A stretch of DNA of 64,000 nt, from positions 248,001 to 312,000 of the forward strand of contig NZ_MEJG01000002.1 in assembly GCF_002592045.1 (NCBI RefSeq). The letters are read 5' to 3'. This DNA is from Parasaccharibacter apium (lineage in GTDB: Bacteria > Pseudomonadota > Alphaproteobacteria > Acetobacterales > Acetobacteraceae). The translations under genes and the position numbers were made by a program. Below, piece by piece: positions 17,850 through 27,254 of this stretch. How positions within the stretch are numbered: position 1 is the stretch's first letter; every line of letters begins with the position of its first letter. The notes under the pieces are model-generated. The model was not told the DNA's origin. It saw nothing but the letters and a program-made list of their open reading frames with translations, and did no database searches.

Positions 17850-18577
17850 GCACTCTCCTCACACCAGATGAACTTGAAGCCCGCCTCCGTGCCATCGGGG
17901 CAGAACGCTATCACCGCCAACATCCGCTCCATAAAGCGATGTATGAAGGCAAGCTGACCAAAGGGCAGCTCCAAGCCTGGGCCTTAAACCGCTATTATTA
18001 CCAAGCGCAGATTCCCAAAAAAGACGCAACCCTCCTCGCTCGCCTCCCCACGACTGAACTCCGCCGGGAATGGCGACGCCGTATTGAAGACCATGACGGC
18101 ACCGCCTCCAGCCCCGGCGGGATTGCACGCTGGCTAAAGCTGACGAGCGGATTAGGGCTGGATGATGCTTATGTAGAAAGCCTTGAGGGCCTCCTACCAG
18201 CAACACTCTTTGCGGTAGATGCTTATGTAGCCTTTGTGCGCGACCGCTCCATACTCGCTGCCATTGCCTCCTCCTTAACGGAGCTTTTCTCCCCCACCAT
18301 CATTGGAGAGCGTATGGAGGGGATGCTCCGTAATTATTCTTATATCTCGGAGGAGACTTTGGCCTATTTCAAGCCGCGTCTCACCCAAGCCCCGCAGGAT
18401 TCCACCTTCGCGCTTAATTACGTCAAAACCCATGCCCGCACGCCAGAGCAACAGCAAGAAGTCCTCCACGCATTAGAGTTTAAATGCGCTATCCTCTGGC
18501 AACTTCTGGATGCGCTGGACCACGCTTATGTAGAAGGCAACATCCCCCCCGGTGCCTTTGTGCCAGACATCCCCTAA
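17846..18577 (+). CDS. pqqC: Pyrroloquinoline-quinone synthase PqqC
   Basis: Cofactor-free oxidase that performs ring closure and eight-electron oxidation of AHQQ to PQQ. It has 243 residues with the haem-oxygenase-like all-helical fold. Conserved pieces are RYHRQHPLHKAMYEGKL, WALNRYYYQAQIPKKDA, RIEDHDG and NYSYISEETLAYFKPRL. The active-site His/Tyr/Arg-rich stretches are all present. Its start overlaps pqqB by 4 bases, implying coupled translation. Confidence 0.96.
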   Translation: MSTLLTPDELEARLRAIGAERYHRQHPLHKAMYEGKLTKGQLQAWALNRYYYQAQIPKKDATLLARLPTTELRREWRRRIEDHDGTASSPGGIARWLKLTSGLGLDDAYVESLEGLLPATLFAVDAYVAFVRDRSILAAIASSLTELFSPTIIGERMEGMLRNYSYISEETLAYFKPRLTQAPQDSTFALNYVKTHARTPEQQQEVLHALEFKCAILWQLLDALDHAYVEGNIPPGAFVPDIP

Positions 18578-18603
18578 CATCCCCAACCGCCTGAAAGACC
18601 CCT

Positions 18604-18900
18604 ATGCCTAACCCCGCATCTCCCCCCATCGTGACTGAAGACTCGTGCCCCGGTTTCAGCCGTGGGTATCGCCTCCAACATGATAAAGTGCGGGAGCAAT
18701 GGGTCATTCAGGCCCCAGAGCGGGCCTTCCTTGCCGATGCAATCGCTGTGGCCATCCTCCAAGAACTTGATGGCCATACCTCCATCAGCACCATCATCGA
18801 CCGCCTCGCCGAACGCTATCAAGCCCCACGTGCGCAGATTGCAGCCGATGTTCTCACCCTTTTATCCGACCTAACTGAAAAGCGGATTCTCCGCCTGTGA
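18604..18900 (+). CDS. pqqD: PqqA-binding chaperone PqqD
   Basis: RiPP recognition element protein that binds PqqA and presents it to PqqE. It has 98 residues with the winged-helix-like RRE pattern: RGYRLQHDKVREQWVIQAPERAF, then ADAIAVAILQELDG and a C-terminal helix. It overlaps pqqE in GTGA at 18897-18900, as expected for partners that work as a complex. Confidence 0.95.
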   Translation: MPNPASPPIVTEDSCPGFSRGYRLQHDKVREQWVIQAPERAFLADAIAVAILQELDGHTSISTIIDRLAERYQAPRAQIAADVLTLLSDLTEKRILRL

Positions 18901-20009
18901 GTACACCTCGCCCCCCTGCCCCGATGAGCTTACTGGCAGAGCTGACCCATCGCTGCCCGCTCTCCTGCCCTTATTGCTCCAACCCCCTCGAGCTTGAACG
19001 CAAAGCGCAAGAGCTTGAGACGCAAGACTGGCTCCGCATTTTAGAAGAAGCCGCCGCTATGGGGGTGTTGCAGGTCCATTTTTCTGGCGGGGAGCCTATG
19101 GCCCGCCCAGACCTTTATACGCTCATCGCCCATGCGCATAAGCTTAATCTCTATACCAACCTCATTACCTCTGGCGTCCTCATCACCGCTCAAAGCATGA
19201 AGCAGCTTGATGAAAGCGGGCTAGACCATGTCCAACTCTCCTTCCAAGACACCGACCATGCAGAGGCCGACCGGCTCAGTGACTTCCCCCAAGTCCAACC
19301 CCGTAAACTGGAAGCCGCCCAACTTATCAGGGCGGCGGGGATTCCCCTTACGCTGAACTTCGTCCTCCAAAAAGCTAATATTTCCCGTATTCCTGCCATG
19401 TTTGCCCTTGCCCGCCAGCTTGATGCCCAACGGGTGGAGATGGCTCATACGCAATATTACGGTTGGGCTCTCAAAAACCGCGCCGCCTTGCTCCCCTCCC
19501 GCGCACAGCTAGAGGAAGCCGCACGTTATGTCGCGCAGGAGGAGGCCAAAGGCGGCTTAGCCATTGACTACGTCACACCCGATTATTATGCCGACCGCCC
19601 CAAACCCTGCATGGGCGGTTGGGGGCAACGCTTCCTCAATATTTCACCCTCTGGCCATGTCCTACCCTGCCATGCAGCAGAGACCATCCCCGCCCTCCAA
19701 TTTGACTCCGTGCGGGAGCGGTCCCTTAGCGATATTTGGTATCACTCCCGCGCTTTTACCCTCTTTCGTGGCACAGCATGGATGCCAGAGCCCTGCGCCT
19801 CTTGCGCACGCAAAGAGATTGACTGGGGCGGCTGCCGCTGCCAAGCCCTCGCCCTGCTCGGCGATGCCACACAAACCGACCCTGTTTGCACCCTCTCCCC
19901 CCACCGTCATCTCATTGATGACGCCATTGCCGAAGCTGAAAAAACCGACACGCAACACTTTATGTACCGCCGCATGGGGGCTACATCTTTGCAGAAAACA
20001 CGCCTCTAA
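18897..20009 (+). CDS. pqqE: PqqA peptide cyclase PqqE (radical SAM)
   Basis: Radical SAM/SPASM enzyme that cross-links the Glu and Tyr side chains of PqqA. It has 370 residues and a GTG start. The SAM cluster motif is CPLSCPYC near residue 23. A glycine-rich SAM-binding segment is HFSGGEPMARPD. The C-terminal SPASM domain holds the auxiliary-cluster cysteines in PKPCMGGWGQ, VLPCHAAE, EPCASCARKEIDWGGCRC and DPVC. It is the last gene of the operon; PqqF/G-type peptidases are not in the window. Confidence 0.96.
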   Translation: MSTPRPPAPMSLLAELTHRCPLSCPYCSNPLELERKAQELETQDWLRILEEAAAMGVLQVHFSGGEPMARPDLYTLIAHAHKLNLYTNLITSGVLITAQSMKQLDESGLDHVQLSFQDTDHAEADRLSDFPQVQPRKLEAAQLIRAAGIPLTLNFVLQKANISRIPAMFALARQLDAQRVEMAHTQYYGWALKNRAALLPSRAQLEEAARYVAQEEAKGGLAIDYVTPDYYADRPKPCMGGWGQRFLNISPSGHVLPCHAAETIPALQFDSVRERSLSDIWYHSRAFTLFRGTAWMPEPCASCARKEIDWGGCRCQALALLGDATQTDPVCTLSPHRHLIDDAIAEAEKTDTQHFMYRRMGATSLQKTRL

Positions 20010-20040
20010 CCTTGCACTCCCCAGATAGACTCCCTAAGAG

Positions 20041-20058
20041 GGGGGCATCTCCCCCTTT
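20041..20058 (+). terminator. GC hairpin between pqqE and the GT2 gene
   Basis: GGGGG-CATCT-CCCCC followed by TTT directly abuts the first ATG of the next gene. It may be a weak terminator of the pqq operon, or may reduce translation of the glycosyltransferase. Confidence 0.4.
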
Positions 20059-20877
20059 ATGGACCCCAGCATGAACGCCCCAGATATCAGCATCATCATC
20101 CCTTGCTATAATGAGGTCGAGAATGTCGCTCCTCTGGTAGAGGCTCTTGAGGGCGTTCTAACAGATGTGGCGTGGGAAGTTGTTTTTGTTGATGATAACT
20201 CCCCCGATGGCACGATGAAGGCCGTCCGCAAGCTAGCAGAAACGAAACCTTATGTGCGTGGCATCCTGCGCATTGGGCGGCGCGGGCTGTCCTCCGCTGT
20301 GATTGAAGGGGCTTTAAGTGCCTCCGCCCCCATCATCGCTGTGATGGATGGCGACCTCCAGCATGATGAAACCTGCTTGCGTGAGATGATCACGGCCCTC
20401 CAAACCGACCGTGCCGACATTGCGGTTGCTAGCCGTCATATCAAAGGGGGAAGTAATGAGGGCCTCTCCAACGGGTGGCGGCGTTTCCTCTCCAATGCGG
20501 GCATCTGGGCAGCACAATGGCTCCTAAACGTCCCCCTCACCGACCCGATGAGCGGCTTTTTCGCCGTCAAGCGCACGGTCTTTACACAACGTGCCCCTTT
20601 CCTCGATGGCCATGGCTTTAAAATCCTGCTAGACCTCATGATTGCGCAGAAAGAGCCGCTCCGCGTTCACGAAGTCCCCATGACATTCCGCAATCGCGCT
20701 CATGGGGAGAGCAAACTGGATTCCAGCGTCATGTTCATTTTTGCGCAAAACCTGGCTAAGAATAGCTTCCGCCGCCGCCCCGCCCTCGCTTATGGGGCCA
20801 TAGGCTTAGCCGGGCTTGGCATAGCAGTGGGGCTTAAAGCTCTATGCACCCACTGCCGCCATTCATCATCCTCATAA
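20059..20877 (+). CDS. Family 2 glycosyltransferase, polyprenyl-phosphate mannose/glucose synthase-like
   Basis: GT2 enzyme of 272 residues that would transfer a sugar from a nucleotide donor to a polyprenyl phosphate. The GT-A motifs are IIIPCYNEVENVAPLV, EVVFVDDNSPDGT, VMDGDLQHD (DxD) and MSGFFAVKR. The pattern fits dolichol/undecaprenyl-phosphate mannose synthases (DPM1 type). A single hydrophobic stretch sits at the C-terminus (PALAYGAIGLAGLGIAVGL), followed by a short tail; the GtrA-like domain found in longer relatives is missing. No upstream ribosome site is obvious, and the second ATG at 20071 is an alternative start. It stands between pqqE and the convergent rhamnose genes. Confidence 0.8.
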   Translation: MDPSMNAPDISIIIPCYNEVENVAPLVEALEGVLTDVAWEVVFVDDNSPDGTMKAVRKLAETKPYVRGILRIGRRGLSSAVIEGALSASAPIIAVMDGDLQHDETCLREMITALQTDRADIAVASRHIKGGSNEGLSNGWRRFLSNAGIWAAQWLLNVPLTDPMSGFFAVKRTVFTQRAPFLDGHGFKILLDLMIAQKEPLRVHEVPMTFRNRAHGESKLDSSVMFIFAQNLAKNSFRRRPALAYGAIGLAGLGIAVGLKALCTHCRHSSSS

Positions 20878-20890
20878 ACCAACCACGCGC

Positions 20891-21781
20891 TTAGGCAGGC
20901 TTATACAACAACGCCTTCACCACGCGCGCCACGCTCTCCTGCCAATGCGGCAAACGCACCCCAAAAACACGCTGAAGCTTGCTATTATCCAGCCGTGAAT
21001 CCGCAGGACGTGCCGCCGGAGTTGGCCAATCTGCTGTTGTGATAGCCTCCATCCCCGGCATAGGCTGACCATATTGTACCGCTTGCTCTAGCGCATAATG
21101 AGCCAGCTCATACCATGTAGCCTCACCAGCCCCACTCGCATGGAAGATACCCGCATAAGCATCCTGCCAACCTGTCTCTTCAATTTTGCGTAGAATCTCT
21201 AAAATAACGGCCGCTAAATCATCCGATGATGTTGGATTCCCCCTCTGGTCCCCCACAACGCGCAGATGAGGAGCCTTTGCTCCCGCATTGAGCATCGTTT
21301 TTACAAAGTTCTTCCCATGGTCGGAATACACCCATGCCGTCCGCAAAATAATGCTACGCGGTTGGGCCTGCAACACGGCAGCCTCTCCCTCGGCCTTGGT
21401 CCGCCCATAAGCCGTTACAGGATGAATCGGATCACTCTCTTTATACGGGGCCCCTTTTGTGCCATCAAACACATAATCCGTTGAAACATGAATCAACGGG
21501 ATACCCCGTTTTGCGGCCTCCTCGGCCAAACGCGCAGGCCCTGTATGGTTGCCCTGCTTAGCCGCCTCTTGCTCACTCTCGGCAAGGTCCACCGCCGTCC
21601 ACGCCGCTGCATTGACGATGAAGGCCGGTTTATGCGCGTCAATTACCTGCGCTAGGCTCTCTGGCTGCTGCAAATCCGCCTCTGGCCGACCCACCGCAAC
21701 AACACACTCTCCTCCCAGCTTCTGCAAAGAGGTCGCCAACTGGCCCGTACGACCAATGACAAGAATAGAAGGCTTAGCCAT
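20891..21781 (-). CDS. rfbD: dTDP-4-dehydrorhamnose reductase
   Basis: Last step of dTDP-L-rhamnose synthesis, an NAD(P)H-dependent SDR enzyme of about 296 residues. The Rossmann motif is VIGRTGQLATSL. The catalytic Ser/Thr-Tyr-Lys set is STDYVFDGTKGAPYKESDP followed by YGRTKAEGE. A very strong GGAGGAG site before the ATG at 21781 decides the start; an upstream in-frame start at 21802 is less likely. It is the distal gene of the minus-strand rfbBACD operon. Confidence 0.93.
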   Translation of the reverse strand: MAKPSILVIGRTGQLATSLQKLGGECVVAVGRPEADLQQPESLAQVIDAHKPAFIVNAAAWTAVDLAESEQEAAKQGNHTGPARLAEEAAKRGIPLIHVSTDYVFDGTKGAPYKESDPIHPVTAYGRTKAEGEAAVLQAQPRSIILRTAWVYSDHGKNFVKTMLNAGAKAPHLRVVGDQRGNPTSSDDLAAVILEILRKIEETGWQDAYAGIFHASGAGEATWYELAHYALEQAVQYGQPMPGMEAITTADWPTPAARPADSRLDNSKLQRVFGVRLPHWQESVARVVKALLYKPA

Positions 21782-21801
21782 AATCCGCTCCTCCGCTGCC
21801 A

Positions 21802-22362
21802 TTATTTGTAGGAAAACCAGCCCTTCGCGGCTTCAAACGCCGGGGCTTGCTCATCCTTTTCGGACAATACAGCCGCCCCACGCTCTACCGGCCATTCAAT
21901 ACCAATCTGCTCACAATCCCACCGAACAGACCGCTCAGAGGCCTTATCGTAAAAGCCGGTGCATTTATATTGCACCTCTGTATTCTCCTCGAGCGTGACA
22001 AAACCGTGCAAAAACCCAACGGGTAACCAAAGCTGTGCCCAATTCTCAGCGGAAAGCTCCGCCCCGACCCATTGCCCATAAGTCGGCGAGCCTGTGCGTG
22101 CATCCACCGCGACATCCCAAATCGCCCCGCGCGTTACACGCACTAATTTACCCTGCCCATAAGGCTCTAATTGACAATGCAACCCCCGCACAACACCTTT
22201 CTGGCGTGAAAGGCTCTGATTATCCTGCACAAAAACCTCAGGAATCCCCGCCTCTGCCATAGCCTTTTGGTTATATGTCTCCGAGAAAAACCCTCGATGA
22301 TCCCCAAAGCGCGCGGGGGTTACTTTCAAAATACCGGGGAGGGATAATGCCTCAACCTTCAT
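21802..22362 (-). CDS. rfbC: dTDP-4-dehydrorhamnose 3,5-epimerase
   Basis: Cupin-fold epimerase of 186 residues, step three of dTDP-L-rhamnose synthesis. Family signatures are RGFFSETYN, FVQDNQSLSRQKGVVRGLHCQ, GQGKLVRVTRGAIWDVAVD and LPVGFLHGFVTLEE, with the catalytic His in RGLHCQ. The ATG at 22362 is supported by AGGAG; an upstream in-frame start at 22377 is weaker. It lies between rfbA and rfbD. Confidence 0.94.
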   Translation of the reverse strand: MKVEALSLPGILKVTPARFGDHRGFFSETYNQKAMAEAGIPEVFVQDNQSLSRQKGVVRGLHCQLEPYGQGKLVRVTRGAIWDVAVDARTGSPTYGQWVGAELSAENWAQLWLPVGFLHGFVTLEENTEVQYKCTGFYDKASERSVRWDCEQIGIEWPVERGAAVLSEKDEQAPAFEAAKGWFSYK

Positions 22363-22397
22363 CACATTGCTCCTCATTTACCTTATTCATGCCACCC

Positions 22398-23321
22398 TTA
22401 AAGGGTTGATGGTCCATATTCTGCCGCAACATGCAGCAACGTTTGCCCTAAGGGCGTCTTAGCCATTTTCTGCCCTGTGGCGATCAATCTCTCACGCGGG
22501 ATGAAATCCATCCGATAAGCCGCCTCTGTTGGCGAGCCTACCAGTAAGCCTTGGCGGGATTGAATCGCCTGCACAAACGTCCCCGCTTGCATCAAACTAT
22601 CAGGCGTTCCCGCATCCAACCACGCACAACCACGGGCTAGCCGGTCCACCTCTAGCGTCCCTTCTGCTAGATAGATGCGGTTCAGGTCCGTAATTTCCAA
22701 CTCACCACGGGCACTTGGTTTCACCTGACGTGCAAACTCACAAACCCGCTCATCATAGAAATAAAGCCCCGTCACCGCCCAATGAGATGGCGGATGAATC
22801 GGCTTTTCTACAATATCCACCGCACGGCCTGTCTCATCAAAGGAGACAACGCCATACCGCTCTGGGTCCCGTACTTGATAAGAAAACACCGTTGCCCCAT
22901 GCGGACGGCACGCCGCATCCCGCAACATATGCTCCAACCCATCTGCAAAAATCAGATTATCACCAAGAATCAACGCACAAGGTGAGCCTGCAATCCAATC
23001 CTCAGCAATCTGAAATGCCTGTGCAATCCCTTCCGGCTTAGGCTGAATACGATAGGTAAAGCTCACCCCAAATTGCTCACCACTGCCCAATAGACGCTGA
23101 AACTGCGCTTGGTCCTCCGGCGTTGTGATGATCATAATCTCCCGTATCCCCGCTAAAATCAGGGTCGTAAGCGGGTAATAAATCATCGGCTTATCATAAA
23201 CAGGCAAGAGCTGCTTAGAGGCCGCCAAAGTCATTGGGTATAAGCGCGTCCCAGAACCACCAGAAAGCAAAATCCCTTTTGTAACATGCTGCTTTTTAGG
23301 GTCAGCCTGTGTGTGTCTCAT
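22398..23321 (-). CDS. rfbA: Glucose-1-phosphate thymidylyltransferase
   Basis: Makes dTDP-glucose from glucose-1-phosphate and dTTP; 307 residues. The nucleotide-binding motif is [16 protein letters not shown], with [28 protein letters not shown] and [19 protein letters not shown]. The N-terminus carries about 14 extra residues before the usual KGILL start. Its ATG overlaps the rfbB stop by 4 bases. Confidence 0.95.
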   Translation of the reverse strand: MRHTQADPKKQHVTKGILLSGGSGTRLYPMTLAASKQLLPVYDKPMIYYPLTTLILAGIREIMIITTPEDQAQFQRLLGSGEQFGVSFTYRIQPKPEGIAQAFQIAEDWIAGSPCALILGDNLIFADGLEHMLRDAACRPHGATVFSYQVRDPERYGVVSFDETGRAVDIVEKPIHPPSHWAVTGLYFYDERVCEFARQVKPSARGELEITDLNRIYLAEGTLEVDRLARGCAWLDAGTPDSLMQAGTFVQAIQSRQGLLVGSPTEAAYRMDFIPRERLIATGQKMAKTPLGQTLLHVAAEYGPSTL

Positions 23322-24373
23322 TTTTGTACTCCCAGCCGCTGCCCGTCATAACGCTGCTCGCGCAAACGCTGCCACCAGGCTTTATGCTCTAAATACCACT
23401 GGATTGTCCGACGTAGCCCGGTCTCAAAATCATGCTCGGCCTTCCATTCCAAACAGGTCTCGGCATGGCTTGGATCAATCTCATAGCGGAAATCATGCCC
23501 CGGCCGGTCACTCACAAAAGAAATCAACCGTTCTCGTGGTCCGGCTAGGTCTGGCGCAAGCTCATCCAAAATAGCGCATATTTGTCGCACAACATCGAGA
23601 TTCTTACGCGGCTGGCGGGCACCAATAGCGTAAGTCTCCCCCGGTTTGCCACGCTCCACAGCCCGCACCAACGCCGCAGCATGGTCCTCCACAAACAACC
23701 AATCCCGAATATTCTCCCCCTTGCCATAAACCGGCAAAGGCCGTCCCTCTAATGCATTAATAATCATCAAGGGGATGAGCTTCTCTGGGAAGTGCCATGG
23801 CCCGTAATTATTGGTCGTATTGGTCACAAAAGCTGGGAAGCCATAAGTATGATGCCATGCCCGCACTAGATGATCCGATGCCGCCTTGCTGGCTGAATAG
23901 GGGCTACGCGGGTCATAGGCTGTCTCCTCCGTAAAGGGAGGGGCCTCAGGCTCCAAATGGCCAAACACTTCATCTGTTGAAATATGAAGGAAACGAAACC
24001 CCGCCTTTTTAGCACCCTCTAAACCTAACCAATACTGGCGCGCCGCCTCTAATAAACAATAAGTGCCAACAATATTAGTCTGAATAAAAGCCCCAGGCCC
24101 ATCAATCGAGCGGTCCACATGGCTCTCTGCCGCCAAATGCATGATCGCATCTGGCTGAAACGCCGCTAAACTACGCCCTACCCCCGCCTGATCATTAATA
24201 GAAATACGTGCATGTTCATAACGAGACTCTGACGCAACCTCGGCAATCGTCTCTTCCGAGGCAGCATATGTCATACAATCAATATTCAGCACCTGATGGG
24301 ATGTCTTACTCAAGAGATGCCGTATCACGGCAGACCCGATGAAACCACACCCTCCTGTCACAACAATCTTCAT
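23318..24373 (-). CDS. rfbB: dTDP-glucose 4,6-dehydratase
   Basis: Converts dTDP-glucose to the 4-keto-6-deoxy sugar; extended SDR enzyme of 351 residues and first gene of the operon. The NAD motif is [12 protein letters not shown]; catalytic residues are in HISTDEVFG and [11 protein letters not shown]. The stretch [19 protein letters not shown] varies slightly from the common NCSNNYGPYQFPEKL. A good AAGGA site precedes the ATG. Confidence 0.95.
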   Translation of the reverse strand: MKIVVTGGCGFIGSAVIRHLLSKTSHQVLNIDCMTYAASEETIAEVASESRYEHARISINDQAGVGRSLAAFQPDAIMHLAAESHVDRSIDGPGAFIQTNIVGTYCLLEAARQYWLGLEGAKKAGFRFLHISTDEVFGHLEPEAPPFTEETAYDPRSPYSASKAASDHLVRAWHHTYGFPAFVTNTTNNYGPWHFPEKLIPLMIINALEGRPLPVYGKGENIRDWLFVEDHAAALVRAVERGKPGETYAIGARQPRKNLDVVRQICAILDELAPDLAGPRERLISFVSDRPGHDFRYEIDPSHAETCLEWKAEHDFETGLRRTIQWYLEHKAWWQRLREQRYDGQRLGVQK

Positions 24374-24688
24374 TATGTCCTTTCCTTGTGTCCCATCCTT
24401 TAAAACTCACCCCTCCACACGAAAGACCCAGCCGCCTAGTCGCCTCAGCACCGCACTACCCGTCTCTCAAATGAAAGGAGGACATCCACACTAACTTATA
24501 GAAGTTAACAGCTTATTGATAAATGCGGCTATAGTCACTAGCCAACGGCCCGCTTTCTAAAAAATAAATAAACGGAGCTAGCCATTCCTTTCTGTTTCCT
24601 GTTATCAAATCCATCTCAGCTTGCCATGCAACACATGATGGCCCACATAACACCCACACTTTGCGCATAAGAAGGAACACTCAACCAT
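24374..24688. other. Intergenic region between divergent rfbB and galE
   Basis: 315 bases with no convincing gene. It should hold the promoters of the rfbBACD operon (minus) and galE (plus). The only structure noted is a 6-bp inverted repeat, TAACTT-ATAG-AAGTTA (24492-24507), in an AT-rich stretch; it could be an operator. No clear -35/-10 pair is assigned. Confidence 0.4.
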
Positions 24689-25675
24689 ATGCGGTATCTT
24701 GTTACAGGCGGTGCTGGTTTTGTCGGCAGCCATGTGGCGCTCGCTCTTTTAGAGCAAGGCCACCATGTCACCATCTTAGATAATCTCAGCACCGGGCACC
24801 GCGCTGCCATTCCTACAGGGGCAGATTTCCACGAGGCAGACCTGCTAGATACCGATAGCCTTAACACCATCCTGGCAAAGGGCCCATGGGATGGCGTGTT
24901 ACATTTTGCCGCACTTTCTTTGGTCGGGGCTTCTATGGCTGCACCGTACCATTATCTGCGTCAAAATATGTTAACATCCCTCAATCTTATTGAAGCCTGC
25001 ATCCAACACAAAGTCCCACGCTTTCTATTCTCCTCCACAGCGGCCTTATTCAACAACCAAGGCAACACTCCGCTCTCCGAGACATCTCCTATCAATCCCG
25101 GCTCCCCTTATGGGGAAAGCAAATTCCTCATTGAGCGCGCCCTTAGCTGGGCCGAGAGAATACACGGTCTCCGCTATGGCTGCCTACGTTACTTCAACGC
25201 TGCCGGGGCAGATGCCAAAGGCCGCCTCGGTGAGGACCATCAGCCTGAAACCCATCTCATCCCCCTCGCCTTAGATGCTGCCTTAGGCCGCCGCCCGCCT
25301 CTCAAACTCTTTGGCAATGACTACCCAACACCAGATGGCACCTGCATCCGCGATTACGTCCATGTTAGCGACTTAGCCGAGGCACATATCCTCACTCTCA
25401 ATCGCCTTGATACTGGCTCGGTGACTTACAATCTCGGTACAGGGCAGGGCTTTAGTAATTTAGACGTCCTCAAAGCAATCGAAACTGTGACGGGAAGAGA
25501 GTTACCCTGGGATTGGGCCCCTCGCCGTGAGGGAGACCCCGCCATTTTGGTCACCGACCCCACGCTTATCCGCACAGAACTTGGCTGGCAGCCCCGTTAC
25601 ACCAAAATTGAAGATATCATAGAAACAGCCTTCCGCTGGCGACTGGCCCACCCCAACGGTTATAGAACCCCTTAA
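24689..25675 (+). CDS. galE: UDP-glucose 4-epimerase
   Basis: Interconverts UDP-glucose and UDP-galactose; extended SDR protein of 328 residues. The NAD motif is VTGGAGFVGSHVAL. The catalytic pair is in FSSTAALF and SPYGESKFLIE (Tyr-x3-Lys). The specificity region includes RYFNAAGAD and TPDGTCIRDYVHVSDLAEAH, both typical of GalE. It adjoins the glycosyltransferase island and may supply galactose donors. Its stop overlaps the stop of the convergent membrane protein gene by 4 bases. Confidence 0.93.
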   Translation: MRYLVTGGAGFVGSHVALALLEQGHHVTILDNLSTGHRAAIPTGADFHEADLLDTDSLNTILAKGPWDGVLHFAALSLVGASMAAPYHYLRQNMLTSLNLIEACIQHKVPRFLFSSTAALFNNQGNTPLSETSPINPGSPYGESKFLIERALSWAERIHGLRYGCLRYFNAAGADAKGRLGEDHQPETHLIPLALDAALGRRPPLKLFGNDYPTPDGTCIRDYVHVSDLAEAHILTLNRLDTGSVTYNLGTGQGFSNLDVLKAIETVTGRELPWDWAPRREGDPAILVTDPTLIRTELGWQPRYTKIEDIIETAFRWRLAHPNGYRTP

Positions 25676-27132
25676 CGCCCTTGCGGCCCGTACCCTAACA
25701 GAATCATATCCCCCTGCCCCGTAAAAACAGGATGATAGCCTGCCTTTTTCAACCAATTATTAAATATATCACTTCTACCGCGATAAAATTTAGGCGCACC
25801 ATAAACCTGCACAAACGCGAATTTATGCATCATAACTGCCTCCTGTATAAGGAATTTCTGGCCGCCTATCTTCAAAGCTTGTGCTAGATTAAACATATCA
25901 ACGGAATAAGGAGCATGCGCCCAATAACATAATGTCATATCCGTGCATAATGTATCATTTTTGTATGTTTTCAGCGTATCAATATTTTTTGCCCATATCT
26001 GCGCGTTACTTTGAATATTCTTTATATCACGATAGAAAGATACTCCCCTCGCAGGAAGAAGAAACAATAAAGGAAGCGATACAATACAACACATAACAAA
26101 TACCGTGTTCTCATGCCATGAATCCTCCAATAATTTTGAAAAACATACACCACATAAAATACTTCCTGAAATCAAAACATCAAACATAATATTATAATCG
26201 ACACCTGCCCCCATCGCTCCCAACAAACCAAACAAAAGAGACGCAAAAAGATATATAATGATCAAAACAATACTATCTTTTCTTTTTACCTCTCTTCTAT
26301 AGTAGTAGGACAGTCCAATACCAACACTCAGTATACCACCCATTAATAAAACTGCGCCCAACCCATGTACTATCCGCCCCAACCAAACAGTTCGTTTGTG
26401 CAAAAATACGTCATAAAAAAACCCCATGCCATATAAATTGTAACATAGATCAAATCCTCCCCCCACTAAAACCAATACTATTCCTGCCCAGAGCAAAGCT
26501 TTCTTCTTATCGCAGAGGAAGATCCACACGCATAGCGCTAAAGGTAAAGCAACCAAATTATGTTTTACAAAACCAGCCAACACAATGAGCAACGCACTTA
26601 ACGCAAGCCGCCAACATGCAAAACTAACCCCCTGTGATGAAAATAAAATACTTAACCCACTCAACATTAAAAGATGCGCCAACCATTGCGGGTCATTCAT
26701 TCCAAAATAACTATAAAAAGCCGTATTAACAGTCATTAAAAACACAGATGCCGACATCCATGCGGATAACCCACTCCGTGTTACAATCTTTACAAAACGC
26801 GCAATTAGACATGATGATAGTATTACAGATAGGCAAGAGACTATCCTACCTACAACAATAGCATCCCCTCCTTGTTTCACCACCCAGCCAAATATTATAA
26901 AAGACAAGGGAGGATAATTATTAAAAACAAACCCATTTTCAGAAGAATAAAGCCTATGGTCACCTTGCCCCGCCTGCCAACTGGCTAACTGTGCATTCCA
27001 CCCTTCATTATAATCCAATCCAACATGATGAAACATCACGGCCCCCGTGCGTAAACACGCGAGCAAAAACACCGCACACCACACCCAGCACCATGCCCCT
27101 AAAATACGCTTTTTTCTTTCCAATCCAATCAT
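25672..27132 (-). CDS. Polytopic GT-C-type glycosyltransferase (GT39/ArnT-like)
   Basis: Membrane protein of 486 residues with about 10-12 hydrophobic segments. After the first helix a periplasmic loop carries GLDYNEGWNAQL, the acidic position used by GT-C enzymes such as ArnT/PMT, and then FNNYPPLSFIIFG. Such enzymes transfer a sugar from a polyprenyl-phosphate carrier on the periplasmic side. The C-terminal third is soluble-looking (VQVYGAPKFYRGRSDIFNNWL). Codon use is AT-richer than galE. The acceptor is unknown. It is the first gene of the low-GC island and is transcribed away from its neighbour at 27255. Confidence 0.65.
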   Translation of the reverse strand: MIGLERKKRILGAWCWVWCAVFLLACLRTGAVMFHHVGLDYNEGWNAQLASWQAGQGDHRLYSSENGFVFNNYPPLSFIIFGWVVKQGGDAIVVGRIVSCLSVILSSCLIARFVKIVTRSGLSAWMSASVFLMTVNTAFYSYFGMNDPQWLAHLLMLSGLSILFSSQGVSFACWRLALSALLIVLAGFVKHNLVALPLALCVWIFLCDKKKALLWAGIVLVLVGGGFDLCYNLYGMGFFYDVFLHKRTVWLGRIVHGLGAVLLMGGILSVGIGLSYYYRREVKRKDSIVLIIIYLFASLLFGLLGAMGAGVDYNIMFDVLISGSILCGVCFSKLLEDSWHENTVFVMCCIVSLPLLFLLPARGVSFYRDIKNIQSNAQIWAKNIDTLKTYKNDTLCTDMTLCYWAHAPYSVDMFNLAQALKIGGQKFLIQEAVMMHKFAFVQVYGAPKFYRGRSDIFNNWLKKAGYHPVFTGQGDMILLGYGPQGR

Positions 27133-27254
27133 CAGATATCTACCTACTATCCCATATTCCTTGTTTTGCGCTTTATCATATTCCCTCTACATGATATACC
27201 CAGCGCCGACTAAATTTGTCGACATGTAACACCCCTATAAAGAATCAGATCATT

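Noticed and set aside
20059-20877. Frameshifted GT2-GtrA fusion after pqqE
   Set aside because: The C-terminus lacks a GtrA domain, but the other frames give no GtrA-like sequence, so it is a short form rather than a broken gene.
24492-24507. Attachment site or operator at TAACTT-ATAG-AAGTTA
   Set aside because: The repeat is only 6 bp in an AT-rich stretch, not repeated at the other end of the island, and no integrase is present.
27216-27254. TTG start 13 codons upstream for the GT-C gene
   Set aside because: Neither start has a strong ribosome site; the ATG at 27255 leads more directly into the first helix.
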